Part shown: in pieces, positions 35,444 through 43,526 of the stretch | Position numbering within the stretch: the stretch's first letter is position 1 | Layout: every line of letters begins with the position of its first letter | DNA from: Phenylobacterium sp. | GTDB taxonomy: Bacteria; Pseudomonadota; Alphaproteobacteria; Caulobacterales; Caulobacteraceae | Reading direction: 5' to 3' | DNA length: 56,844 bases | Assembly: GCF_025351295.1 (NCBI RefSeq) | Contig: NZ_JANXWD010000058.1 | Coordinates: 1 to 56,844 of the forward strand | Program-made: the position numbers and the translations under genes | The notes under the pieces: generated by a model | Told to the model about the DNA's origin: nothing | Seen by the model: the letters and a program-made list of their open reading frames with translations, nothing else | The model's database searches: none

Positions 35444-36402
35444 GCGTAGGCTTCCGGCGCCGGGCCGCACGCCGGGAAAATCTCCTCGATCCGTGCCAGG
35501 GTCTCGTCGTCCAGCGCCAGGTCCGGGACGTGCAGCACCGAGGCCAGCTGGTCCAGGCTGCGGGGCCCGATGATGGTCGCCGTGATCCCGGGCTGCCGCA
35601 GCAGCCAGGCCAGGGCCACGGCGCTCGGGGACTGGCCCAGGCCATCGCAGAGCGCGCCGAAGCGGCCCAGTTGGCCGGCGCGGGCGGCCGCGGCCCGGAC
35701 CGCGTCCTCCGAACCCCTGCGCCCGCCAGGACCGGCCGCGCGCCCGGCCAGCAAGCCGCCGGCCAGCGGGCTCCAGGTGATTACCCCAAGCCCATAGGCG
35801 CGGCAGGCGGGCAGCACCTCCATCTCCGCGCGCCGTTCGATAAGGTTGTAGAGGCTCTGCTCGGCGACCAACCCGAGCCGCTGCCGGGCGATCGCTTTCT
35901 CATTGGCCTGGGCGATCGCCCAGCCGGGGAAGTTGCTCGAGCCCACGTAGGTGATCTTGCCCTGGGCGATCAGTCGGTCGATCGCTTGCCAGATCTCCTC
36001 GATCGGCGCGCTCCGGTCGATGTGGTGCATCTGGTAGAGATCGATGTGATCCACCCCGAGCCGCCGGAGACTGGCGTCGCAGGCCATCTGGATATGCCGC
36101 GCGGACAGGCCGCGGTCGTTGACGTCGTCCGACATCGGCTCGTGCACCTTGGTGGCCAGCACGATCCGGTCCCGGCGGCCGCGATCCTGCGCCAGCCAGC
36201 GGCCGAGCAGGGACTCGGTGGCTCCGACCCCCAGGCGCCCGCCGTACTGGTTGGCGGTGTCGATGAAGTTGATTCCCGCCTCGATCGCCGCATCGAGGAT
36301 GGCGAAGCTCTCCGGTTCCGGGGTCTGCGGCCCGAAATTCATAGTGCCGAGGCAGAGCTCGCTCACCTTCAGGGCGGATCGGCCAAGCTGACGATACTTC
36401 AT
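35437..36402 (-). CDS. Aldo/keto reductase
   Basis: A 321-residue NADP(H)-dependent aldo/keto reductase of the YajO/Tas type (TIM barrel). The catalytic Asp/Tyr are in NFIDTANQYGG, the Lys in VLATKVHEP, and the His in DLYQMHHIDRS; the C-terminal cofactor loop is TATIIGPRSLDQL. It may reduce or oxidise a sugar aldehyde, possibly galactose-related. It forms a minus-strand unit with the PhyH-type gene upstream (25-bp gap) and the hydrolase downstream. Confidence 0.88.
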   Translation of the reverse strand: MKYRQLGRSALKVSELCLGTMNFGPQTPEPESFAILDAAIEAGINFIDTANQYGGRLGVGATESLLGRWLAQDRGRRDRIVLATKVHEPMSDDVNDRGLSARHIQMACDASLRRLGVDHIDLYQMHHIDRSAPIEEIWQAIDRLIAQGKITYVGSSNFPGWAIAQANEKAIARQRLGLVAEQSLYNLIERRAEMEVLPACRAYGLGVITWSPLAGGLLAGRAAGPGGRRGSEDAVRAAAARAGQLGRFGALCDGLGQSPSAVALAWLLRQPGITATIIGPRSLDQLASVLHVPDLALDDETLARIEEIFPACGPAPEAYAW

Positions 36403-36427
36403 GGCATCGGGCTCCTGGGGGACGGGG

Positions 36428-37390
36428 TCATGGCGCCCGCAGGGTCGGTCCGGTGACGAGCGTCTCGCTGGAATCGGCGACGCAGTGGCGGACCATGCGC
36501 TGGGCCCGTTCGGAGAGCCTGCGATAGTCGTCGTAGCTGATCCCCGGGACGATCGGCTCGCGGAACCAGGGGGCGTAGAACTCCAGGTTGGGGATCGATC
36601 GTATCGCGTCGGCGAGATTGGGCGTCCCGCCGTGCCAGGCGCGGACGTCGCGGATCATGATGCCGCCGGCGGGCGCCGGGCAGACGGTGCTGAGCCGCAT
36701 CCACTCGGGCTCCTCGGCCAGCGTCGGGATCGGCGTGCGAGAATGCTGGGTGCCGGCGATCTGCCGCGTCGGCCCGTTCAGCGCCGTGACGTCCTGGGGA
36801 AGGAAGTTCACGCAGATGTAGGGGCAGGGCAGGTCGCGGATGGTTAGCTGGCCACGGGGATCGTGGAAGGCGCTGAACGGCGTCGTCGCGCTACTGCTCC
36901 AGTCGCGGACATCGGAATGCAGCGGTTGGTATTCCACCGCGCCCGGGAGGCAGAAGTCGCCGCTCGCGGCCCGCAGCACATAGTCGGGCGATCCGAAGAT
37001 GGCGGTGACCGCCTCGGTGACCACCGGGATATCGAGCAGCATCTGCCATTCGGGCCGGTGCAGCTGGCTGCGCGTGAGGCTGGAGCCTCCGAAGGAATAG
37101 CGGTGAGAGCCGCGGTTGCCCTTCCGCCCGTCATCCAGCGCCAGGATCTCGCCGGCCACCTCGGCGCAGCCCCGGGCGAGGATCTCGGTCCGGGCGCTGT
37201 CGAGCACATTGGCGATGACCACGAACCCGTCGCGGCGGAAGATATCGACCGCATGCCGGGCGTCACATGGCTCCAGCACCTCCAGACCCTTGATACCGTT
37301 GTTGGCCTCTAGATGGGCGCGCAGGGCCTGAACCTTGGGATCGGTCTTCCAGGCGTCGCGGTCCGCCGTCACGTCACGCGCTCTGTCCAT
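36428..37390 (-). CDS. Phytanoyl-CoA dioxygenase (PhyH) family oxygenase
   Basis: A 320-residue Fe(II)/2-oxoglutarate oxygenase of the PhyH family. The iron ligands are H158 and D160 (LHSDVRDW) and H253 (AWHGGTPN), with R264 placed to bind 2-oxoglutarate. The double-stranded beta-helix core runs about 95-270. PhyH enzymes act on acyl-CoAs, small metabolites and amino acids; a sugar-linked substrate is suggested only by the regulon. The 22-bp operator-like site B lies 30 bp upstream of its start, so it is first in the PhyH-AKR-hydrolase unit. Confidence 0.82.
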   Translation of the reverse strand: MDRARDVTADRDAWKTDPKVQALRAHLEANNGIKGLEVLEPCDARHAVDIFRRDGFVVIANVLDSARTEILARGCAEVAGEILALDDGRKGNRGSHRYSFGGSSLTRSQLHRPEWQMLLDIPVVTEAVTAIFGSPDYVLRAASGDFCLPGAVEYQPLHSDVRDWSSSATTPFSAFHDPRGQLTIRDLPCPYICVNFLPQDVTALNGPTRQIAGTQHSRTPIPTLAEEPEWMRLSTVCPAPAGGIMIRDVRAWHGGTPNLADAIRSIPNLEFYAPWFREPIVPGISYDDYRRLSERAQRMVRHCVADSSETLVTGPTLRAP

Positions 37391-37419
37391 GCTCTAACCC
37401 TGCTGCGGCGATTCAAGTG

Positions 37420-37441
37420 CTATTATAGGAAGCGTCAATAA
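37420..37441 (-). promoter_or_regulatory. Galactose-regulon operator-like site B
   Basis: Reading on the minus strand: TTATTGACG, seven bases, then ATAATAG. It sits 30-51 bp upstream of the PhyH-type gene, the expected position for a repressor site overlapping the promoter. Confidence 0.65.
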
Positions 37442-37498
37442 TATTGCGCCGGCGGGCGGGGCGCAAGCGCTTAGCACGTCCCGGCGTCCGCTGGCCGC

Positions 37499-39001
37499 TC
37501 ATCCGGCCGGCGCTTCGGCCGGCGCTTCGGCAGTCGCGCCGGGCGCCAGCGCCCGCTTCCTGCGCAGCTCCGAGGCGATCTCGTCGTGGCGCGCGCGGGT
37601 GATGCCGTAGGACACGAAGATCAGCATCGAGATCACCGCGATCACAGCCGCCAGGGGCCCCCAGACCAGCACTAGGCGCACCTGCACCTCGTACGGCAGC
37701 AGGGCTCCGACCTGGTGTCCGATGTCCTTCGGGAAGCGGATCAAATCCAGAGCAACGCCCGCCAGCAGGACACCGACGCCCGTAGCAGCCTTGTTGGCGA
37801 AGCCGAGGCCGGCGAAATAGAGGCCCTCGCGCCGGCGCCCAAACAGGTGTTCATGCTCGTCCGCCGCGTCAGCCATCATGGATGGATAGGCGATGGACAC
37901 GAACCCGATCCCGATGCCGGCGACGAAGGAGTTGATCTGCATGGGCAGGATCGCGGCCTGTCCGGTCGGCATGTAGAGCCCGAGCAGCCATGAGCCCTGC
38001 ACCACCAGCCAGTTGGCGATCAGCAGCGACAGCCCCAGCAGCACCACGTTCCTCTTTTCCAGCCGGCGCTGGATCACCGGCGCGGCGCTCACGCCCAGAA
38101 GAATGCCCACCAGGAAGGCGTAGGTGATGAACTGGATGTCCTCACTCTTCAGGCGCCAGACGAAGACGAAGGCGTGGCTGTTCAGGGTCGCGTTCAGGCC
38201 CTGGGCCACATAGGTGATCACGGCCGAAAGGAAGAGCAGGCGGAACGACCGGTTGGCGAAGATCTCGCTGAGCTCGGTCGGCATGCGCCGCCAGATGGGC
38301 TCCGGCGTCCGCTCGGGCTGCGGCAGCGAGGCGGCGTATCGGGCGAGGCCAAGGCAGCAGGTGGACATGCAGACAAACAGGATCGCGGCCACCGTCAGGC
38401 CAAATCCCGGATAGCCGTCGGGCCTCTGCAGCCCGCCGTGGGCGAAGAAGACCGAGAAGCCGACGGCCGTGATAGCGGCGCCGGAGGCAACGCCGGCGAC
38501 CGACCGGTAGACCACCACGCTGGTGCGCTCGGCGTAGCCCGTCGCCATCTCCGCGCCGAGCGCGATGTAGGGAACGTTGAACAGCGAGATGAAGCCGCGG
38601 GTGGCGACGGAGGTGACGGTCAGCCAGCCGAACAGCAGCCCCTGCCTGAGGTGAGGGGGCGGGGCGAACAGCAGGGCAATGGAGACCGTGATCAGCGGGA
38701 TCGCCACCATCATCAGCGGCAGCCGCCGCCCGAGCCTGGACTTCAGATTGTCCGACCAGGACCCGACCAGCGGGTCCACCAGGGCGTCCAGTGCGAGGCC
38801 GACCGCCAGGGCCGCGCCCACCAGGACCCCGGAGAGGCCCAGGACGGCCGTGTAGTAAAAAAAGACGAAGGCGATGGCGGTGTCGAAGCCGCCGGTCTGG
38901 GCGACTTGGCCCAGGCTGTAGAACAGCTTCTGCGAGACGCTCGGGCGGACATCCGCCTCGGGATCGGCCCGGGTCGCGGCGGCGCTGTCAGACCTGTCCA
39001 A
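37499..39001 (-). CDS. GPH-family sugar symporter (MFS)
   Basis: A 500-residue transporter with about 12 transmembrane helices, of the glycoside-pentoside-hexuronide:cation symporter family (MelB, XylP and related). Characteristic elements are DALVDPLVGSWSDNLKSRLG with the conserved Asp and Arg after helix 2, and NVPYIALGAEMA in helix 4. Substrate is likely a galactoside or galactose by context. The start is TTG at 39001: the preceding in-frame codons reach a stop two codons upstream and no ATG or GTG exists before helix 1. Operator-like sites C1 and C2 are immediately upstream. Confidence 0.88.
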   Translation of the reverse strand: MDRSDSAAATRADPEADVRPSVSQKLFYSLGQVAQTGGFDTAIAFVFFYYTAVLGLSGVLVGAALAVGLALDALVDPLVGSWSDNLKSRLGRRLPLMMVAIPLITVSIALLFAPPPHLRQGLLFGWLTVTSVATRGFISLFNVPYIALGAEMATGYAERTSVVVYRSVAGVASGAAITAVGFSVFFAHGGLQRPDGYPGFGLTVAAILFVCMSTCCLGLARYAASLPQPERTPEPIWRRMPTELSEIFANRSFRLLFLSAVITYVAQGLNATLNSHAFVFVWRLKSEDIQFITYAFLVGILLGVSAAPVIQRRLEKRNVVLLGLSLLIANWLVVQGSWLLGLYMPTGQAAILPMQINSFVAGIGIGFVSIAYPSMMADAADEHEHLFGRRREGLYFAGLGFANKAATGVGVLLAGVALDLIRFPKDIGHQVGALLPYEVQVRLVLVWGPLAAVIAVISMLIFVSYGITRARHDEIASELRRKRALAPGATAEAPAEAPAG

Positions 39002-39014
39002 GCTTCAAAGCCCC

Positions 39015-39036
39015 CTATTGACGGTATGCCTAATTG
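39015..39036 (+). promoter_or_regulatory. Galactose-regulon operator-like site C1
   Basis: CTATTGACG, then a divergent right half ending TAATTG; the least perfect of the four copies (about 15 of 22 positions match site A). It lies 14 bp upstream of the symporter start, on its side of the divergent promoter region. Confidence 0.5.
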
Positions 39037-39066
39037 AGCTTGACGCCTTATCCGGCTAGGCCCTAT

Positions 39067-39088
39067 TTATTGACGATAATTACAATAA
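39067..39088 (+). promoter_or_regulatory. Galactose-regulon operator-like site C2
   Basis: TTATTGACG, then right arm ACAATAA; with one base on each side it makes perfect 7-bp arms TTTATTG and CAATAAA. It is placed to control the plus-strand lactonase-to-aldolase operon, 179 bp upstream of its first intact gene and 51 bp upstream of the relic at 39140. Confidence 0.65.
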
Positions 39089-39139
39089 ACGGACTGGCGA
39101 GCAAGGGGAGACTACCCCGCCGCCAGAGGGGGGACCGAG

Positions 39140-39271
39140 ATGAGAGCCTGTCGATTTGCGGCCCTGGCCGCGGCGTCCACCATCGCCCTGATCTCCGGGA
39201 ATTGACTGCCGACCCTCGCGCAGGCGCGGTTCGATGTGCAATCTGCGTCGGAGCCGGGGAGTGCTGCGTGA
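39140..39271 (+). pseudogene. Relic of a TonB-dependent receptor N-terminus
   Basis: Behind a very strong ribosome site (AGGGGGGACCGAG) an ATG opens a signal-peptide-like frame, MRACRFAALAAASTIALISG, which meets TGA at 39203. In the same frame the sequence goes on LPTLAQARFDVQSASEPGSA to a second stop. A hydrophobic signal, an AQA-type cleavage site and ARFDVQ-type text is how FecA-like receptors with an STN domain begin. The remainder is gone. The next gene's GTG start overlaps the second stop, so a deletion seems to have joined the receptor's promoter to the lactonase operon. Confidence 0.55.
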
Positions 39272-40164
39272 CGAAGGCATCTGAGGTCGTCTGTGTCGTC
39301 GACAGCGCCAGCCGACTGGGCGAGGGACCGTGTTGGTCGGCGGAGGAGGGGCGGCTCTACTGGTTCGACATCAAGGGCCGGACGCTGAACTGGTACGAGC
39401 CCGTCACCGGCCAAAGCCGCTCGGCCAACCTCCAGGTTCGCGCCAGCGCCGCGGCCGTGTGCCGGCATGGCGGGCTGCTGGTGGCGACGGACCAGGGGCT
39501 TGCGCACTGGAACCCCGCCGACGAGGCGTTGCGGATCGTCACGCCGTTCGACTTCGCCCCCGGCTACCGCACCAACGACGGAAAGATCGATCCGTCCGGA
39601 TGTTTCTGGTGGAGCACCATGGATGACGATGGCGGGTGTCGCCCAGGGACTCTTTATCGGACCGACCCGGAAGGGGTCACCGAGGTGATCCTGGACGACC
39701 TCCACATCCCCAACACCGTCAGTTTCAGCGCCGACGGCAAGACGCTCTATCTGGCGGACTCGCAGCTGAAGACGCTCTACGCGTGCGACCCGCAGAATCC
39801 CTTGGGCCGCACGGTTTTCGCCGACACCCGCGATGAGGCCGCCACGCCCGACGGGGGTGCGATCGACGCGGAGGGCTGTCTCTGGAACGCCCAGTGGGGT
39901 GGCTGGCGTGTGGTTCGTTATGCGCGCGATGGCCGGATCGACCGCATGATCCCCATGCCCATCGAACAGCCGACCAGCTGCGCTTTCGGCGGGCCTGATC
40001 TGGCCACCCTGTTCGTCACCAGCGCCTGGGACGGCCTGACCGAGGACGCCCGGCGCTCGCAGCCGCTGGCGGGTGGGGTCTTTGCGCTCCAGCCCGGCGT
40101 CGCGGGCCTGCCCCTGCCACTTTATGACGGCCCGATCATCGACCAGGAGCCGCCCCATGGGTAA
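39268..40164 (+). CDS. SMP-30/gluconolactonase family sugar lactonase
   Basis: A 298-residue six-bladed beta-propeller lactonase. The metal ligands of the family are visible: E19 (LGEGPCW), Asn in YRTNDGKID and in PNTVSFS, and Asp in ATPDGGAIDAEG. It would hydrolyse galactono-lactone to galactonate. The start is GTG at 39268 with a GGGGAG ribosome site; the open frame extends to 39034 but crosses the receptor relic and operator. Its stop overlaps the dehydratase start by eight bases. First intact gene of a tightly coupled five-gene operon. Confidence 0.9.
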   Translation: MTKASEVVCVVDSASRLGEGPCWSAEEGRLYWFDIKGRTLNWYEPVTGQSRSANLQVRASAAAVCRHGGLLVATDQGLAHWNPADEALRIVTPFDFAPGYRTNDGKIDPSGCFWWSTMDDDGGCRPGTLYRTDPEGVTEVILDDLHIPNTVSFSADGKTLYLADSQLKTLYACDPQNPLGRTVFADTRDEAATPDGGAIDAEGCLWNAQWGGWRVVRYARDGRIDRMIPMPIEQPTSCAFGGPDLATLFVTSAWDGLTEDARRSQPLAGGVFALQPGVAGLPLPLYDGPIIDQEPPHG

Positions 40165-41878
40165 GCCGCTGCGCAGTCAGAAGAACTTCGGCAAACTGGA
40201 CCGGGACGGGTTCATCCACCGCAGCTGGATCAAGGGCACGGGGCTGCCGGAGCATGTTTTCGACGGCCGTCCGGTCATCGGCATCTGCAACACTTGGTCC
40301 GAACTGGTAACTTGCCAGTTCCACCTGCGCGACCTCGCCGAGTACGTGAAACGCGGCGTCTGGGAGGCGGGCGGCGTGCCGATCGAGTTCCCGGCCATGT
40401 CGCTGCCCGAAACCCAGATGCGGCCGACGGCCATGCTGTTTCGCAACCTCCTGGCCATGGAAGTCGAGGAGAGTATCCGCGCCAACCCCATCGACGGGGT
40501 GGTGCTGCTGGGCGGCTGCGACAAGACCACGCCTGGCCAACTGATGGGCGCGGCCAGTGTCGACCTGCCGACCATGGTGGTTTCGTCGGGACCGATGCTG
40601 AACGGCAAGTTCCGGGGACGCGATATCGGCTCGGGCACCGACGTGTGGCGCTTTTCTGAGGCGGTGAGGGCCGGCGAGATGAGCCTGGCTGACTTCATGG
40701 GCGCCGAGGCCGGCATGAGCCGCAGCCATGGAACCTGCAACACCATGGGCACGGCCTCCACCATGGCCAGTCTGATCGAGGCGCTGGGCGTCAGCTTGCC
40801 CAACAATGCGAGCCTCCCGGGCGTCGACGCCCGCCGCAAGACTCTGGCCCACCTGACCGGAAACCGGATCGTGGAGCTGGTGAAGCAAGACATTCGGCTG
40901 TCGCAGATCCTCACCCGCGAGGCGTTCGAAAACGCCATCCTGATGCACGCGGCCATCGGCGGCTCGACCAATGCGGTGGTGCACTTGCTGGCCCTGGCCG
41001 GGCGGGTCGGCCTGCCCCTCTACCTGGAGGATTTCGACCGGATCGGGCGCGAGGTCCCGCTGCTTGTCGATCTGATGCCGTCGGGGCGGTTCCTGATGGA
41101 GGACTTCTGCTACGCCGGCGGCTGCCCGGCCGTGATGAAGGAACTGGGGCCGGTGTTGCGCCGCGACGCCGTCACGGTGTCGGGGTTCGCCCAAGGGGCT
41201 ATCGCGGATGCCGCCGAGGTCTGGAACCGCGAAGTGATCGGCACGCGCGAGGCGCCCGTCGGGCCGTCCTCCGGGGTCTGGGTGCTGCGTGGCAATCTCT
41301 GCCCCGACGGGGCGATCCTGAAACCCAGCGCCGCGTCGCCCGAGCTCCTGACCCACCGCGGCCGGGCGGTGGTGTTCGAGACCATCGAGGACTACCACGC
41401 CCGCATCGACGATCCCGAGCTGGAGGTCGACGCCAACTCGGTGCTGGTTCTGAAGGGCTGCGGGCCGAAGGGCTACCCGGGCATGCCTGAGGTGGGCAAC
41501 ATGGCCCTGCCGGCCAAGCTGCTGCGCGCGGGGGTGCGCGACATGGTGCGCATCTCCGACGCCCGGATGAGCGGCACGGCCTACGGCACGGTGATCCTGC
41601 ACGTGGCGCCCGAGGCAGAGGCTGGGGGGCCGCTGGCCCTGGTGCGCGACGGCGACGAAATCGCCTTCGACGGGCCGAACCGGAGCCTCGAGCTCGTCGT
41701 CGACGCCGCCGAACTGGCCCGCCGGCGCGCTGACTGGGAGGCCGCCCGCCCGGCGCCCGCCTACAGCCGCGGCTGGGCCAAGCTTTACATCGACACCGTG
41801 CTGCAGGCCGACCGTGGCGTGGACCTGGACTTCCTGGTGGGCAAGTCGAGCGCCGACGTGACGCGCGAGTCCCACTGA
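40157..41878 (+). CDS. IlvD/Edd family sugar-acid dehydratase (putative galactonate dehydratase)
   Basis: A 573-residue Fe-S dehydratase. C53, C121 (GGCDKTTPG) and C194 (SHGTCNTMG) have exactly the 68- and 73-residue spacing of the [2Fe-2S] ligands of rhizobial L-arabinonate dehydratase, and DARMSGTAYGTV holds the conserved active-site Ser. The pentonate/hexonate dehydratase clade is therefore likely rather than branched-chain IlvD. With DgoK and DgoA downstream, the substrate is most probably D-galactonate, giving 2-keto-3-deoxygalactonate; arabinonate or fuconate are alternatives. Its last base is the first base of the SDR start codon. Confidence 0.88.
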   Translation: MGKPLRSQKNFGKLDRDGFIHRSWIKGTGLPEHVFDGRPVIGICNTWSELVTCQFHLRDLAEYVKRGVWEAGGVPIEFPAMSLPETQMRPTAMLFRNLLAMEVEESIRANPIDGVVLLGGCDKTTPGQLMGAASVDLPTMVVSSGPMLNGKFRGRDIGSGTDVWRFSEAVRAGEMSLADFMGAEAGMSRSHGTCNTMGTASTMASLIEALGVSLPNNASLPGVDARRKTLAHLTGNRIVELVKQDIRLSQILTREAFENAILMHAAIGGSTNAVVHLLALAGRVGLPLYLEDFDRIGREVPLLVDLMPSGRFLMEDFCYAGGCPAVMKELGPVLRRDAVTVSGFAQGAIADAAEVWNREVIGTREAPVGPSSGVWVLRGNLCPDGAILKPSAASPELLTHRGRAVVFETIEDYHARIDDPELEVDANSVLVLKGCGPKGYPGMPEVGNMALPAKLLRAGVRDMVRISDARMSGTAYGTVILHVAPEAEAGGPLALVRDGDEIAFDGPNRSLELVVDAAELARRRADWEAARPAPAYSRGWAKLYIDTVLQADRGVDLDFLVGKSSADVTRESH

Positions 41879-42627
41879 TGGCTTTCGCCCGGTATCCTAG
41901 CCTTAAGGATCGGGTGGTGTTCATCACCGGCGGCGCGAGCGGCATCGGCGCCAGCTTCGTCGCGCAGTTCCACGCCCAGGAGGCGAAGGTCGCCTTTGTC
42001 GACCTTCAGGCGGAGGCCGGGCGGGCTCTGGCGGACAGCCTGCCAGGCGTCTGGTTCCGGGCCCTGGACGTCACTGATGCCGCCGCCCTGACGGAGGCCA
42101 TCCGGGAGGCCGCCGCAGCCCTGGGCCCGGTGACGGTGCTCGTCAACAATGTGGCCGACGACAGTCGTCATGTGGCGGCGGAGACCTCGGCCGAGGCCTG
42201 GCGAGCCGGGCTCGCGGTCAACCTCGATCCGGTCTTCCTCGCCGCCACGGCAGTCTATCCGATGATGCGAGACGCCGGCGGTGGAGCCATCGTGAACGTC
42301 GGCTCGATAAACGCGCTCTGGGGCCCGGCCGGCATGGCCGCCTACGTCGCCGCCAAGGGCGCAATCAACAGTCTGACCAAAGGCCTGGCGCGGGAATGGG
42401 GCGGCGACGGAATTCGGGTCAACGCCCTGTCGCCCGGCTGGGTGGTCACTGAGCGCCAGCTCGAACTGTGGCTGACGCCGCAGGCTGAAGCCGACTGGGC
42501 GCGCCAGGTCGCCTTGCCGGGACGGATCGCGCCCGACGACATCGCGCGCGCCGCCCTGTTCCTGGCCTCGGACGACAGCCGGATGATGACCGGCCAGAAT
42601 CTCGTCGTGGACGCAGGCCGCACCTGA
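41878..42627 (+). CDS. SDR family sugar dehydrogenase (putative galactose 1-dehydrogenase)
   Basis: A 249-residue classical short-chain dehydrogenase: cofactor motif ITGGASGIGASF, catalytic Ser in NVGSINALWG and Tyr/Lys in YVAAKGAI. The NNVADDSRH segment resembles the NNAANDxRH motif of aldose 1-dehydrogenases such as xylose and galactose dehydrogenases. Its likely job is oxidising D-galactose to galactono-lactone, the first step before the lactonase. An Asp after beta-strand 2 (FVDLQ) suggests NAD+ preference. Single-base overlaps with both neighbours mark tight coupling. Confidence 0.85.
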   Translation: MAFARYPSLKDRVVFITGGASGIGASFVAQFHAQEAKVAFVDLQAEAGRALADSLPGVWFRALDVTDAAALTEAIREAAAALGPVTVLVNNVADDSRHVAAETSAEAWRAGLAVNLDPVFLAATAVYPMMRDAGGGAIVNVGSINALWGPAGMAAYVAAKGAINSLTKGLAREWGGDGIRVNALSPGWVVTERQLELWLTPQAEADWARQVALPGRIAPDDIARAALFLASDDSRMMTGQNLVVDAGRT

Positions 42628-43526
42628 TGGCGACCGCGACGCTGCTGGCCTGCGACTGGGGCACCACGAACCTGAGGGCCTGGACTCTCGCCGACGACGG
42701 CGAGGTGGTGGCCTCCCGCGACTTTCCGTTCGGCGTCGCCCGGCTCGCGGCGGGCGAGGCGCCGGCGCGGTTCGCGCAGGTGCGAAAGGCCCTGGGCGCG
42801 AGGGAGTTCCCAGCGATGCTCTGCGGCATGGTCGGGTCGAACCTCGGCTGGACCCTGGCGCCCTATGTCGACTGTCCCACCGGCTTCCCGGAGATCGCCG
42901 CGGGTCTGGTGGACGTCGGGGACCGGGTGCGCATCGTCCCTGGCGTGCGCGCGGCGGGATTCAATGGCCAGGGCGACGTCATGCGCGGCGAGGAGACCCA
43001 GCTCTTCGGATGGCTGGCCGCCGAGCCGGCCCGCGCGGTAGGTCGGCGGCTGATCTGTCATCCGGGAACCCACGCTAAGTGGATGGCGGTCGACGACGGC
43101 CGGCTGACCGCCTTCGTCACGGCCATGACCGGCGAACTCTTCGGCCTGCTCACGGCCCACGGCGTCCTGAAGACCGACGCGCCCGCCGACGACATGGCCG
43201 CTTTCGACGAGGGGGTGGCGGCCGCTGGCGAGGGCGACGCGCTCGCGGCGCGGCTGTTCACGGCGCGGGCGCGCGTGGTGGGCAAGGGCAAGCCGGCGGA
43301 GAGCACCGCCAGCTACCTGTCGGGCCTGCTGATCGGCGCGGACGTGGCGGCGACGTCGCGGCTGCTGGACGCAGGTGAACGCGACCCCGTGGTCCTGTTG
43401 GGCGACGTGGGCCTGTGCGGCCTCTACGCGCGGGCTCTCGCCGCGCGGGGAGTCGCCTGCGAGATTCACGACGGCGAGGCGGCGGTGCGCGCGGGACTTC
43501 TGGCCCTTTGGAAGGCGGTGGCGTGA
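42627..43526 (+). CDS. dgoK: 2-dehydro-3-deoxygalactonokinase
   Basis: A 299-residue DgoK-type sugar kinase (ASKHA fold) making 2-keto-3-deoxy-6-phosphogalactonate with ATP. Signatures: ACDWGTTNLRAW phosphate loop at the N-terminus, CGMVGSNLGW, GEETQLFGWL, CHPGTHAKWM, and a C-terminal VVLLGDVGLCGLYARAL adenosine region. The family is specific enough to support the galactonate assignment of the operon. Starts on the last base of the SDR stop and ends overlapping the aldolase start. Confidence 0.93.
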   Translation: MATATLLACDWGTTNLRAWTLADDGEVVASRDFPFGVARLAAGEAPARFAQVRKALGAREFPAMLCGMVGSNLGWTLAPYVDCPTGFPEIAAGLVDVGDRVRIVPGVRAAGFNGQGDVMRGEETQLFGWLAAEPARAVGRRLICHPGTHAKWMAVDDGRLTAFVTAMTGELFGLLTAHGVLKTDAPADDMAAFDEGVAAAGEGDALAARLFTARARVVGKGKPAESTASYLSGLLIGADVAATSRLLDAGERDPVVLLGDVGLCGLYARALAARGVACEIHDGEAAVRAGLLALWKAVA

